Shown: one piece after another, positions 13,701 through 24,147 of the stretch
Position numbering within the stretch: position 1 is the first letter of the stretch
Layout: each line of letters opens with the position of its first letter
Assembly: GCA_022592445.1 (NCBI GenBank)
Contig: JABYQR010000229.1
Location: 1-64,000, forward strand
From: Cytidiella melzeri
Lineage: Eukaryota > Basidiomycota > Agaricomycetes > Polyporales > Irpicaceae
Direction of reading: 5' to 3'
DNA: 64,000 nucleotides
The notes under the pieces: generated by a model
The model's database searches: none
Told to the model about the DNA's origin: nothing
Seen by the model: only the letters and a program-made list of their open reading frames with translations
Made by a program: the position numbers and the translations under genes

Positions 13701-15156
13701 TTCCCTTCCGGACCATCTGAAGGACGTAGTCCACATTGATGTGACCGAGACGACGGTGCCACGTGGTGACATCAGCCTTGGATGAAGGTTGCGCAGCGGC
13801 CTTAAGGGCAAAAGCATTGGTTTGATGATCAAAGGAATTGTCGCCCACTGAGGTGATAAACGCGCGAAGTGACGGAACGGGTGATGAGTCGAGGACGTAA
13901 AGGCCTTTGTCGGACGGGCGAACGGCACGACCAACGGTCTTGCCATCAGAGCGAAGGACACTGCAAGTGTTGCCCTTGAACGCGACGTTGAAACCCTTTT
14001 TGGTGAGTGTGGAGACCGAAAGGAGGTTGCCGTTGAGGTCGGGGACGAAGTAGACATCGGAGAAGATGGATCTGGTGGTGGTGTCGCCAACGTGAATGTC
14101 AAGCGCGACGCGACCGACACCTATGGCGTCGATGGAATGTTCATCACCGAGCCATATTTGAGTGGGAGAGGCGAGGGATTGGTAGGAGACAAACCAGTGG
14201 CGCTGCGAGCTCATGTGCACGGATGCACCCGAGTCGACAATCCACTTGGAAGGGAGGTCGGCACGGCCACTATGACCGCGCGCCATGAAAAGTTGGAGGG
14301 TGTCGTCGCGAGGCTCTGCAACAGCGACCTTCGCGTGCTCTCCGTCCTTTGCCTTCGTCTTTCCCTCTTTGTCCCTCTTATCCTTGTCCTCCTTGTCTTT
14401 CTTCATCTTTCTACACTCGTCGGTCGTGTGGCCCTGCTTCTTGCAGTACATGCAGCGTATGTCCAACTTGTCCTTCTTCTTCTTGTCCTTCTGACCTGTC
14501 TTGCCCTTAGCGCCGCTCTTCGCAACGAGAGCGACCTGCGAGTTATCGCCGCGCGTCTTCTCTTCCATAAGGATGGCATTCATGACAGCGTCGGTGGTGG
14601 GTTTGTCCGATGAGGACATGAGGATGGTCGATAGAACGGAGTAAGAAGGAGGAAGGGACATGATCATCGCAGACGCGATGACAGCGTCGTCGAGCGGTTG
14701 GCCTAGTGACGTAAGAATGAAGCTCTTCTGCCGCATGGCATTGAGCTGTGGTTCGAGGGGAGAGTCGTCCGAAAGGGTGCCGCGGAAAATCTCGTTGAGA
14801 AGCAGGACGATGGTCTGCTTCCCTTTTCCCTCGTAGCGGGCGTGTAACTTGTCCCAGGTTTCTTTCGCCGACGTGGCGTAGAGAACACCGTTGAGAGGTT
14901 CGTCCTTGAGGGTGAGAGCGATCTGCGCGCGGGCTTCCTTGTCGAGCCGTTTATACTCGTCCCGTGCAACCGTGTCGTTAGGATCGGGAGGGGACCGCGA
15001 ACCGTCGATTACTTCGATTAAGCCTCGTAGTTCGAGAACAGTCGAGATGCGGAACTTCCACGTCTGGAAGTTTGAACCATCGTCTTCGAGCGCTGGGATG
15101 TCGAAGAGTCGATTAGATGCATTCGGTTGCGAACGAGGAGGATAGATGGTAGCCAT
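10783..15156 (-). CDS. Copia Gag-Pol polyprotein
   Basis: Single frame of 1457 residues encoding the structural protein and all enzymes for retrotransposition. In order: a Gag domain of about 1-230 (UBN2-like, LTLKDEPLNGVLYATSAKETW) and a zinc knuckle CMYCKKQGHTTDEC at 235-248. Next come an aspartic protease with DSGA near 308, a pre-integrase motif HRRLGH, and an integrase core with DVCGPMET and later a D and E in the expected positions. The reverse transcriptase has YVDDTLIFG, and RNase H has YVDADWASD and SSTEAEYMA near the end. Domain order integrase-before-RT defines Ty1/copia. No stop or frameshift is present and all catalytic motifs I can see are intact. Gag and Pol are in one frame, so no ribosomal frameshift is needed. 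Confidence 0.97.
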   Translation of the reverse strand: MATIYPPRSQPNASNRLFDIPALEDDGSNFQTWKFRISTVLELRGLIEVIDGSRSPPDPNDTVARDEYKRLDKEARAQIALTLKDEPLNGVLYATSAKETWDKLHARYEGKGKQTIVLLLNEIFRGTLSDDSPLEPQLNAMRQKSFILTSLGQPLDDAVIASAMIMSLPPSYSVLSTILMSSSDKPTTDAVMNAILMEEKTRGDNSQVALVAKSGAKGKTGQKDKKKKDKLDIRCMYCKKQGHTTDECRKMKKDKEDKDKRDKEGKTKAKDGEHAKVAVAEPRDDTLQLFMARGHSGRADLPSKWIVDSGASVHMSSQRHWFVSYQSLASPTQIWLGDEHSIDAIGVGRVALDIHVGDTTTRSIFSDVYFVPDLNGNLLSVSTLTKKGFNVAFKGNTCSVLRSDGKTVGRAVRPSDKGLYVLDSSPVPSLRAFITSVGDNSFDHQTNAFALKAAAQPSSKADVTTWHRRLGHINVDYVLQMVRKGMVDGMEIVGETTRPRTLCVPCLEGKQSRHPIPKETHDKSTRVLHRVYSDVCGPMETQTPQGHRYFITHIDEASRKPVVTLMKAKSESEKCTKDYYARAEVQTGERGNYFRSDGGGEYGSKSFAQLLLSKGIHHEKTNAYTPQENGLAERMNRTLVEMARAMLNDADLPKRYWGYAILYAAYIIDRVPTRVLDGLTPHECYTGNKPSVAHLRIFGCTAHVHIPDEKRRKLDPKSLACVFLGYAENRKAYVVLHRPTGRIFESRDVIFNEDTNLSSDRVIIDTDDSLDVFPPLVADDATPYEDPPQAGATEEKLSAASTDVRDEKSNRAQSPPPESSREEVAPPDVPARGPVTRSRTRRVPAPAAPQPYPVPIPTPELRRSTRSRRAPDQDDHPKFSLDSRNKASIEAAKALRDAGLQQEAPGQPNQHDDDDVFHDAADASFASDQHALKASLDDLPQTYAQAMARPDALEWKLACVAEMQAFVKAGLYDEVPRPKDRTLVDCRWVFAIKRGPDGEVVKHKARLVAKGFTQVEGIDFTETFAPVSKFTSIRTLLAIAAQEDLEIHQMDVKSAFLNGELDEEIYMRCPPGFQTDEGLVWKLKKSLYGLRQSSRQWYQRLLKEFKNLDFTRSHYDHAVFFKKEHHSFIICAVYVDDTLIFGKDLAKVLELKAEFSRRFEMTDLGEARWILNMEIIRDRANHTLELSQRQFIKTILDRFGLTACRPVSTPMDANAKLPKLTAAEPEIDVKSYQSMLGSLMYAMIGTRPDLAFSVGVLSKHAATPGRDHLNAITRVYRYLQASKDLRLTFRGTPPGARDGISPDLIGYVDADWASDVNDRRSITGYVFILSGGAVSWSSKRQHSTALSSTEAEYMAASHATKEAVWLRSFLIEIGRLASTYTVPLLIDNQSAIALIKNPEHHERTKHIAVRYHFIRDTYDDDLIIPEYVPTGDQVADVLTKALAREKHNRFLLGMGQL

Positions 15157-15215
15157 TGAGTAATAAACGAATGTATGCTTGTAGCGCGATTAGAAGGAGC
15201 GTTGAGTAGCAATTA

Positions 15216-15234
15216 GAGCGCGGGGCTCATAACC
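15216..15234 (-). promoter_or_regulatory. Primer binding site for an initiator tRNA-Met fragment
   Basis: The plus-strand sequence gagcgcggggctcataacc abuts the LTR and matches the anticodon arm of fungal initiator tRNA-Met (CUCAUAA contains the CAU anticodon). The element strand is therefore complementary to the 5' half of that tRNA rather than to its 3' CCA end. Drosophila copia and yeast Ty5 are known to prime this way. The match to the tRNA is from memory. Confidence 0.75.
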
Positions 15235-15604
15235 TTTTGCAGGGATACGAGTGGCCCAATCTGTAGTGCGCGAAGCGAACGTAATCTCAGTCAGCCTCGA
15301 GTAGTGCGAGGAAACTAGTATTTTCAGTGTCTAACCTGTAGTGCGCGAAGCGAACGTAATCTACGACAAGTTAGCTACTGTAAGAGTTCAAAAGAAGTAT
15401 ATAAATATCGTACCTCAGTCAGCCTCGAGTAGTGCGAGGAAACTGAGGTGCGCGAGTCTGTGCGCTGGCGCGATATCCGCGTGATTATCTAATCATGCCA
15501 CTATACAGTACCGACGCCACAAAGCTCTTGAGTCCGAATAAGGAGCGTACGAAAAAGAGTGAGTGAGTCCATGCCTGATGAACTAAGGAGAAATAAAAAC
15601 AACA
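15235..15604 (-). repeat. Copia LTR, right copy (5' LTR in element orientation)
   Basis: Same 370 bases as the left copy, with no difference seen by eye. In element orientation this is the promoter-bearing LTR. The TATA-like ATATTTATATA on the minus strand near 15396-15410 would be its core promoter. Confidence 0.9.
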
Positions 15605-16207
15605 TCTTATACATTGATGAAGTAACGACATCACAAGATCATCGTCATATTCTTTTTGCTGCTTATCCAGCAACCAAGCGAGACTGAGTGGCAAAGTTTG
15701 AACTTGAACACTTTCTTAATCGGGTGATTATGCACATGAATCATATAAAATTCCAGTTCCGTTACAGTACTGTTCAAGCCACTCCCTTGTCATGCTCCTC
15801 CCAACTGCGGCGGGCGGAATGTCCCAAGTTCAGTGTGTGAGAACCAACATGGTATCGATGGGTGGCCCGGGATAGACTCAATCAAGCCCGCAAGCGCGTA
15901 AAAATCGCATTCCCCATGCTTCGGCCACCGCGTCCAGTTCTCTCACTGCGTCCTCGTAGACTGAACCCAGTCAAATCGATATCTGAAGGACCCCTTCTAT
16001 CACATCAAAAGGGGCGTGCGAAGAGCTCTACGTTGCCTTGCAGGAACAGCTCCGGGGCGGCGGTCACACTCAACGCCAGGTCGCAGAAATGTGGGTTATC
16101 TCTTGCGGTGTAATAATGTACAAACATAATTCTGGCGAGATACGGAAACAGATATTCGCGATGCCCCGCCAATTGCATGTTTCTGCCAAGATAGTAAACG
16201 GCAGGCT
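15605..16207. other. Intergenic, copia LTR to OPT gene 3' end
   Basis: It begins with the right copy of the TCTTA duplication (15605-15609). The rest has no recognisable gene and should contain the 3' end of the OPT transporter transcript. Confidence 0.5.
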
Positions 16208-18960
16208 TACCACGTTTCAGGTCTGTAAACGAATCGTATGATCAGTCAGTGTAATGATTGATGGAAGTGATAGAGATATGACGCACCCAAAGAACGTCCT
16301 ATTCTCAGGGATGCCCCAAAGCGGCAGAGCATTCCAGTCTGCAGTCTTAGTGTATACTGTGTTGCCCCACCACAACTGAAGCGTGTTTGCACCGATCGCG
16401 TTGTTCTTCGGGAACTCAAGACAGAAGAATATGACGATCGTCGAAATGGCCAGACCGGCGTCGAGACCAGCGGACAGAACGTCTGTGGTAGCACATGGTG
16501 AGTTCGTTTCCGTGCTCGCACAAGGCAGCGAGTAAGACGTACAGTTATATTTAGTCCACCACGAGAAATGACGGCGGCGGATGATGTAGTTGAAGATGAA
16601 TCCGACGACGCACCACGCAACGTAGTTGGTCGGCGTTGCAGGAGGGATTAAACCCGTACCCGTGAAGACAACAGGCCAGTTGAGATACTTGAGCAAGCCG
16701 CCGCGAACCCTCTTCTGAATGAGATAAGTGGTGACAGGAGTGAGTGCGCCGATGAGGAAGAACCACAGCAGCTTGTTGTAAAGTTGCCCGCTGGAGAAGA
16801 TGCGCTGAGGACCGATGACACCCCAGATAATGGACGCAGTGCCAAAGACGGTTGTGCTCGGGCAAGAGAAGCCATCCTTCTGGTGACGGTCACACATTCC
16901 CTCGATGTTTGAGAACATCCACGCCTGTACTCCGAGTTGGACAGTCCCCGCGAGAGCGGTTGCGATAACTTGACACCAGAACATCGGACGCGGCGGGATC
17001 TTCATGTAGTGACCAAGCTTGAAGTCGGAAGTGAAAGTGAGAGCTTGCGCCATAGTGATATAGCCCCAGGTCTTGAACATCATCATGGCGATGGGACGGC
17101 CGGGGAGCGCGTAGCCAATGATGAGCTCCGTGATGACGTTCAAACCAACCTGCTGGTTCGTGATGGCTTGAATAATCCCAATAGGAACGACATACACGAA
17201 CGAGATGCAGAGGGCGAGGACGAATGCCCAAACAGGCATTTCCGTGTGGTAGACTTCGATGCAGACGACACCAAAGACGAACATGGACACGAAGATCACG
17301 ACATACCACCAGTCGGGAACTTGTGCATATCTCGACATCAGACGAGCGTGAACGTCGCGCTGTTCGGACATTGAGCGACGAGACTGAACCCAGATTTGTT
17401 TGCGGTAGTAAACCAATGTGTGGGTTATGGTCGCTGTAGAGGGTTGAGTTTATGAATAGCAGTGAGACGGGATGAACGCTCACCAGTAACCGAGGCGAAG
17501 CTCAGGCCATAAGCAAGTGCGAACGTGGTTGAAAGGAAAAGCGGAGAGTAGAGGTGATATTTGGCTTCATCGAATGTGTTCTCGGGAGTAAGGATTTGCG
17601 ACACGTCGTACTCCATGCCAGTGTTGTCGTAAGATGTCGGTGTTGACATCGGGAGATATTTCGCGTAAAAGGTGTTAGTGTAGTACAGCACAGGGCAGAG
17701 GAACCAGTAAAATACGACGATAGAGAACGCGATGTTCGCCTGTGCCCACCACGGTGTTGCGAGAGGGCTGCCGATGTAGGTAATCTGACTCCAGTCGAAC
17801 GTGAGGATAGACATACCCAACCCCGACGACTCGCCGAAAAGCTGATTGACGACAATGTTGTTTGGTGCGATCCAGCAGACCCACGAGAAGAAGGACAGTG
17901 CTGAGAAAATATACCCTGGGAGGAAATACCAGCTAAAGGAGCCGAGGAAGGCGTATAGGAAGAACCTCTCTCGGGATATACCGCCACGTGTACCGATACC
18001 AGAATAGTATTGGGAGTGAAGGGTGTTGAACAAAGTGCAAGTGACAAGGTTAGCGGGCCAGATCATCGACGGTGGCTGGACCAAGAAGCGACGCGCAATC
18101 CCGCCGATGGAGAAACCAATCTGTAGACTTGGATTTGAGATGAGTTCTTGGGTAAACACGCCAAATTGCTTACCAGCTGTGTAGACATGACAAGAAGCCA
18201 TTGGTATGCAAATGGTGGATTCTGACTATAATAAACCTTCTGCACAGCAATGATATCGGTCTGTTGCAATAATAACCTCAGAACACGCAGGCGCAAATAG
18301 AAGAATCACTGGCACTTACCGCATATGCCGAGCCAGCACCAACGCTGGCCATGATGGTGATAAGCACATGCTCCTTAATTGAGAATTGACCAGGATTAAG
18401 GGACACGCCGAATATCTTGACCTGTGGCACGATACGAGCCCATGCACGCATAATGGGGAAAGACACCAATTGCGCAACAATCTAGTTGCGAAGAGTGTTG
18501 TGAGAACGTGAACATCGATAGCCAGCACTGCGACGAAGCAACTTACACCGCCGATTGTCACGGATGGGAATCGGAAGAAGAAGAACTGATTGAGGCCGGG
18601 GATAAGGATAGCCCAAAGGATACCTATGAACCAGGCGCGGAACGTAGCGCAAGGCATATCCGGGTCGTCAGTGTTGGCGACGGCTGAGCGCACCTCCGGG
18701 TAGGGAGAGTCATCCTCTGCGTGAAAATGGTCAGTGAGGTATGAAGTCCACGAGGCGCGTATAGGCAGCTGACCTAGGTACTCAGCATCTGCTGCCAAGT
18801 TAGGATCATCGAAGTCGGCGATGGCAGTGGCGAGATCTGAATAATGGCGGTCACGGTGAGTAAATACCAGAGATCGACGTCAAAGTTGCAACTCACGATG
18901 TGTGTCGTCAACCTTCTCTCCGTCCCTCTTCTCCTCAAAGGAGGCAGAGTGTGCGGACAT
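16208..18960 (-). CDS. OPT-family oligopeptide transporter
   Basis: Proton-coupled plasma-membrane transporter of tetra/pentapeptides or related compounds, many of which are expanded in basidiomycetes. Several exons on the minus strand join in frame. The N-terminus starts MSAHSASFEEKRDGEKVDD. The OPT motif SLNPGQFSIKEHV (the NPGxFxxKEH signature) follows near the first membrane segments. Later come VSQILTPENTFDEAKYHLYSPL, a typical OPT loop (quoted in part), and IPPATPTNYVAWCVVGFIFNY. The intron near 16473-16545 joins WWTKYN to YVLSAGLDAG exactly as in relatives. A last intron joins TFFG to PETW and a TAA stop, the usual OPT end. About twelve or more membrane segments are visible. The copia element lies 600 bases beyond its 3' end. 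Substrate cannot be told from sequence. Confidence 0.92.
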
Positions 18961-20740
18961 GATGAAGCGGGGTTCAAGTGGGTGAAAGCTTGGGGTCGCG
19001 ACGTAAGTTATGCCCACCTGCTTTATCGGAAGCTGGCCACGGTATCATGTGCATGGAGGCCGGGATAAGTGATTAGTAATTATCGGATGTGGAGGGGAAT
19101 ACATGCAGCCATAGAATGCGTTAATCGCAGACTGTACCCGCTCTACGTCGGATTCAATGAGCCCATGTGGAGGAAGCGCAATGTTATGTGGATACGCACG
19201 AATAACGGCTCTTCAACCTTGGATGTGAGACAGGATTGTATCATACGAGGGGTCACATACCACAGGCGCAAGGTCGGCTCCCACGAACCGGAGAAGCCAC
19301 GGAGACCGATTGCTTCTCTGGGACACAGTTTCTCTCGCCGAACCCGCGATTGGTGTCAAAATCTCACGACAACGACGGCAGCATTGCCCAAATTTTGGCG
19401 TAGCTGGCACGCCGATAGGGAGTGCAGAGGCAGTGAAGATAGTTCCCACAGAGATAACTCGCCTCGGCGTGGCTAAGAGATTCTCGAAGCGAACAGTTTG
19501 TTCTGCGAGACACGACTCAGTACGAACACAGCTGAAGTCGTGGGGGAAGAAGTACTTATCTACATTTGACGGTGACACGGCTGGAGAGTACCCAGCCTGT
19601 CAGTGACGCAGCAAGCTTTTCTCGCTGTCATATGCTCGTGTGAGCTCAGTCTGCTTCTACAGGCAGTGGTAAGCCACTGCAGAATTCTGGCGTTTTGGCG
19701 TCTCCATCGCTATTTCGACATAGTCGACGAAAAGCAACGGTAGTTAGTCAAGTAATATCTCGCTGCGACATACATTTACTGCACTTGCGAACGCCCTTGA
19801 CGGGACATTCTGAAGAGCAAGATCGAATCGATGTCAGTGTCATGCATCAGGGAGGCAGGACGGCTGTTGCATCTAGCGATACCAGTTTATTTGTGCACAT
19901 CTCGTAAATGAGAACAACGATCTTGATAGGCAGTCTAGTGCGCAGTGATACAGTTCTGAGCTGTGAAGTTCGGGATCGTAGATCCTTAGGTTTCGATATC
20001 AGCTCCCAACGCTTGACAAGTTGTTGACCAGCATGATTGCGAAATCAAAGCGCAGCATTGGCATGCGCAGTTAGATGGACATCTGCGCGTCCGTTATTCT
20101 AGAAGCACTTTCACAGCTATGCTATGAGATCGTAACATTAGCTCCAGTGCACATTTAGATGTCACGATGAGCACTTACAGGATTCATGATGTGGTTTAGA
20201 ACGCAAGACGATTCAGACACACTGGCAAATCTCGTATGCTCTTCTCACGATGTACCTGGATGCAACGAAGCGTAGACGCAGTTCCCAAGCTGTGGTGTGT
20301 GTGATAACAACCGCAGCATCTTGGTTTTACCTTGGCGCGACATCGATAGACATTCTTCCACAAAGTAGATGTGAGTATCGCGGCCGCTTGCTATCAGTGA
20401 AAAGAAACTTTGGGTCTCACCGATGAGACTGCGTTACTTTCACCGACTCAGTCGCGACGGTTCCTCCTTGACATGGCTAACGTTGACGTTGATCAATGGT
20501 GTTTAGTGTCCTTGCACTTCATATAATAAGTGATGCGGCTGCCTTTCTTGAAAACATCGTTGAGGTAAGAGCCAGAGGTATATACGCATGGACAGTCAAA
20601 GCGGCCCGCTGAATGCGGTCACGTGAAATTTGTCGCAGTTGGCTGGCAAGGATTCGAAGTCACTCAGGCTGTGTGTTTGTATTGCTGTGTTGGTAACATC
20701 GTCACAGCGAAAGATACAGCAGAGTTTCTCAACCTAGATT
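18961..20740. other. Long intergenic stretch
   Basis: About 1.8 kb between the OPT start and the kinesin stop. Open frames of 121 and 135 codons overlap on opposite strands at 19069-19578, but neither resembles a known protein. No LTR, terminal repeat or tRNA was found. The left part should contain the OPT promoter. Confidence 0.5.
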
Positions 20741-23169
20741 TTACGCAGCCATGCTTGTGCTGGTCTCATTATCCCAGAATTCTTCCATGAGTTTCATCAC
20801 AGCCTCCATCGTCGCAAACTCTATGTCATTTCCATCCTTCCTCGCCTCGACCACAGCTTCGTTCGTCCTTTCGTACCACAAGCTCTTCTCTTTCTGAGCA
20901 GCCAGCTCGTACTGATCTGGAGTGTATCTCATGAAGAGCTTGAACGCCGGCGTTCCCGACTGTGGAATAGCAATGTCTGTCCCCGGAATAGTCTTCATCG
21001 GCGAATCACCTGAACAAACGGGATCAGCGGCCAACACATATCGAAAAGCACCTTTCGCTGTGCTTACCGTAGATGTCCAACGCCACATGCTTTCGACTTT
21101 TCATGATGCGAGTGCGGGCCTTCGTCTTGGCCCTCAAAATCAAGAAACTCAAGGATCCCATTACCTCCGCAGAGTCGATCTTGACGACCTCAGGCGTGAT
21201 GTCCCCTCCGACGTTGCCACATTCCAAGCAGCGCTGAACGAATTGGACTGTATTCATAGCGCCGAAGTGTCTGGCTGTCATCCCTTCAGGACAAAGCTTG
21301 CTTACGTCGACCGCTAAAACTAGAGGTTCGTCGGGATCTACCTGCGGCACTGCTTGCTCAGCAGCAGCAGCCTCTTCCTCTCTCACCTTTCCTTCGTGTG
21401 ACCGCCGCGCGAGGGCACGTGTGGTGTATTCCTTCGTAAGCCAATTGAGGGTTTGTTCGTGGTTCCACGTGCGAGGGTCTGCAGCATTGAATGGTGCGGG
21501 ACCGCGAGGTTTGGGTGGAGAAGTCTTGAAAGGGGAAGCATAGGACAAAGTGCTGACACTATGGGTGGAGTCCTGGAGATGCGGGGATACATGGGCTATA
21601 ATTATAGTCTTCGAAGCTTGTCTCGACTCAACGTCGAAGACAGGCTAGTGTGATAGTGGTCGGTCTGTGATCAAGCGCTGTGAAAAAGGGCAAACCTTCA
21701 AAAGCATGGTCAGCTTGTTAGAACGCCAGGGAATGTGCACGAAACCATCCTCTTGCGCCATCTTCGCCTTGGCACGGACACATTCTTTCAGATGCATGAG
21801 GCTGTTGTTGTTCTCGCGAGATTCCAGCATGCGCTGTTTGTCGTGACCTTTAGAATCTTCGTAACGCTCGCTACCAGCCAAACTGTAAGAAAGGCCATCA
21901 GTAGGCAAACGGTTGCATCGGGAGAGTTGTAGACGCACTCGACAAGGATGAGCTGGCCATCCTCTGCAAACGGTATGAGCTTATTCTTGATCCTGATGTT
22001 CAACAGTGCGTGGCTTCTGCTAGACGTGGCATTTCGAGCTGTGGCAGACACACGTCTAGAAGGAGTCGAAGGTAAGCGTTCCAACGATGGCAGTGGCAGT
22101 GGCATGAAACCATTCAAACGCACCGATACGAAAGAGCAGATGCTATCAAATCACGCAGGTGCTCCGCTGAGTCGGCTTTTCTGGAAATTAGACGAGGGCG
22201 GACGTCTCCATTCTGTCGGAAAGGTGAGATGACGACAAAGCCTCATGCATCTCAATACCTTGTCTTCATGAACTGCAATCTCCTTTCTGATAAGATTGCC
22301 CTGATTATCTGCTGAGAGGCCATCAGCAGGCTCGAGCAGGTCTACCGCACGTTTTCCCAGCAGCTCCAGAAATGTGACGCTGAATTCGAAGACATCAACA
22401 CCAGCATTGTACTCGGACGACGAGATTTCTGCCGGGTCTGCTGCCTTTCGTTCTGATTGTAAGAGCTGCGTTCCTACTGTCTCGGCGGCAACAAATAAGT
22501 CTCTTGCAACGCGATACTCGAGAGCTTCCATCGTGTAAGTTTTCCCGGAGCCGGTTTGTCCATACGCGAGGATGCACGCTATACCTCCAGAGAGCGCAAG
22601 TGGAATCATCTGGAATAGATATCAGACGCATGGAGATCATGTTTTCGTTCGTAGACTCACGTGATTAGCAACTACAGTACGCTGATAGACTTCATCATTA
22701 ATCACATCTGGTCCAAATGCGATATCGGATTCGAATTTCTTGTGAGTGAGAGTAGGGCCGGACCACTGCAGAGGGGGGTGAGCATGGGAAGTTCAGAGCG
22801 TGACATGTGCGGCACCTTCATTCCAGGAACGTGCGCAACGAAGATCCCTGGCTCGTTACTCGTAAGGGTGATTCCAGGACAGAAATCGACTTTAGAGGCT
22901 GCTTCAATGGCATGAGTAAAGGGCACTGAGGAAGGCACAGTAGTGTTGAATTTCTCCTCTGCTTCGTGTTCAAGCGGAGGACGCGTCCTGAAAGCGACTA
23001 TCACGTCCTTCTCTTGTCCCTCCACTGGATTAATCACGTCAGTGCGACAAGAGATGTCGTGCAAAGACGAAGAAAAAGGCGCAGTGAGAGGTTGCTTCAT
23101 GCGCCATTGTTCAAGCTCCTCCCTCAAGCGAGGTAGGTGGGTAGTCGTCAAAGCTGCAGATGAAGCCAT
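20741..23169 (-). CDS. Kinesin motor protein, fungal kinesin-13-like/KIF24-like
   Basis: Microtubule-based ATPase with an internal motor domain. About eight exons on the minus strand join in frame. An N-terminal region of about 75 residues (LREELEQWRMKQP) precedes DVIVAFRTRPP, the first motor strand. Next are HKKFESDIAFGPDVI and the P-loop GQTGSGKTYTM, then switch I SSRSHALLNI. Switch II is VDLAGSER, restored by splicing an intron with a GTGCGT donor. Then come NNNSLMHLKECVRA and VHIPWRSNKLTMLLK. The post-motor part contains TIIIAHVSPHLQDS and a C-terminal helix-rich region ending NETSTSMAA. Switch II reads LAGSER, the general kinesin form, while classical kinesin-13 usually has LAGNER. The start ATG is 23169; the upstream in-frame codon is only TTG. 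A strong donor site upstream (GACAAG/GTAAGT near 23250) may mark a 5' UTR exon. Confidence 0.85.
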
Positions 23170-23752
23170 GATGAAAGTCAATGAAAACAGAGAATGGCCG
23201 AATGAGTGATGTGCATGTCAGTTGCGGTAGACTATGAGCTTTTATACTTACCTTGTCCTCTCCAGATTTGATGGCGATCACGGGAATGTTCATGATGGGC
23301 GTATGGAGATAAGGTGCACATGTACGTACCGTTTGCGTGCCGTTACTGTGTCGCCGCTCTCGCTGGCAACGAACGGCAGGCATTGTGCTAGTTGTCTCTC
23401 GCACGGAGGTGACAATGACTCCGGAGTGCTTCGATGTTGACAGCCGGGACCGCTCTATAGCTACTTGTGTGCACCCGACGGCTCCTGCGAGTCAATTACG
23501 TTAGCGATATACTTACCTCACCTGCCTGATGACTCCTGACTTGATTGTTTATTGACTCGACCAGGCCGAGGCTGCGCCCGCGTGAGTTTCTGAAGGCTTG
23601 TTCGACATAAAGTTGTACGACTGTATCTATTGTCAAGACTCCTCGCTACAACGAAGGGAATGATGCGACTGGGGTGGAATGTGGCCTTGGCAGATACTTG
23701 GAGGTCACGATCATGAACAGTCCGACATGCCTCCTTCGTGACCTTGTGGAGC
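23170..23752. other. Intergenic, kinesin promoter and acylphosphatase 3' region
   Basis: A minus-strand open frame at 23111-23404 overlaps the kinesin start region and holds a GTAAGT donor near 23250. It may be a 5' UTR exon of the kinesin gene, since joining it to the kinesin frame gives a stop. Nothing else is supported. Confidence 0.4.
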
Positions 23753-24147
23753 TTAGTATGTAATGTCAAACGTCTGAAATTGGAGTCTTGAGACTTCGCT
23801 CTCGTTCGAGAACTTGACATCGGAGACGTTGGCGTGTAGAGGACCTGCTTTCAGATATTTCTTACTGTGAGAGGAGGCCTTAGCAGATTTTGAAGTAGTA
23901 CATGACGAGGGATAAACGCACAATTTCTCCAATGAATTCTCTTTTCCCTGTGCCAGACCAACAACAGTCCCGTCCTGGTCATGTCAGTCAGTATAATGCT
24001 TTAACTTTCCATGTGCTAGGAACATACTGAGTGGTTCTTCACCCATCCCACAATCCCGTCCGCCCTCGCAATGCTCGCCACGAACTGCCTGAATCCTACG
24101 CCTTGAACGGTACCGTGAACCACAAACTCAAAGGTTTTGAGAGTCAT
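23753..24147 (-). pseudogene. Acylphosphatase gene with an apparent 1-base frameshift
   Basis: Small enzyme that hydrolyses acyl phosphates. Exon 1 (24147-24028) encodes MTLKTFEFVVHG followed by VQGVGFRQF, which carries the phosphate-binding loop and catalytic arginine, and GWVKNHS with the catalytic asparagine. Exon 2 (23976-23922) starts DGTVVGLAQG, the next family motif. Exon 3 gives KKYLKAGPLHANV and ends in FDITY with a TAA stop at 23753-23755. The reading frame changes inside exon 2 at a gggaaaagagag run (about 23937-23950). GLAQG is in one frame, while ENSLEKF, which splices perfectly to exon 3, is one base out. No alternative donor or acceptor that I can find repairs it. Either the gene is recently broken or one homopolymer base was lost in sequencing. 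The short exons had hidden this gene from simple frame scans. Confidence 0.75.

Larger units (their letters stand above)
10390..15604 (-). mobile_element. Complete Ty1/copia LTR retrotransposon, apparently young
   Basis: The element is 5.2 kb in minus orientation. It has two 370-base LTRs, one uninterrupted gag-pol frame, a primer site next to the upstream LTR and a purine-rich tract next to the other. The LTRs are identical as far as I can compare them by eye. That, plus the intact 1457-codon frame and the perfect 5-bp target duplication, indicates a recent insertion that may still be competent. It sits between a secreted-protein gene and an OPT transporter gene. Confidence 0.95.

Noticed and set aside
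12053..14613. Long plus-strand frames opposite the copia pol
   Set aside because: They are antisense shadows of the intact gag-pol and have no domain content.
19069..19578. Gene in the long intergenic region
   Set aside because: Two overlapping frames on opposite strands, neither with recognisable content, splice signals or start context.
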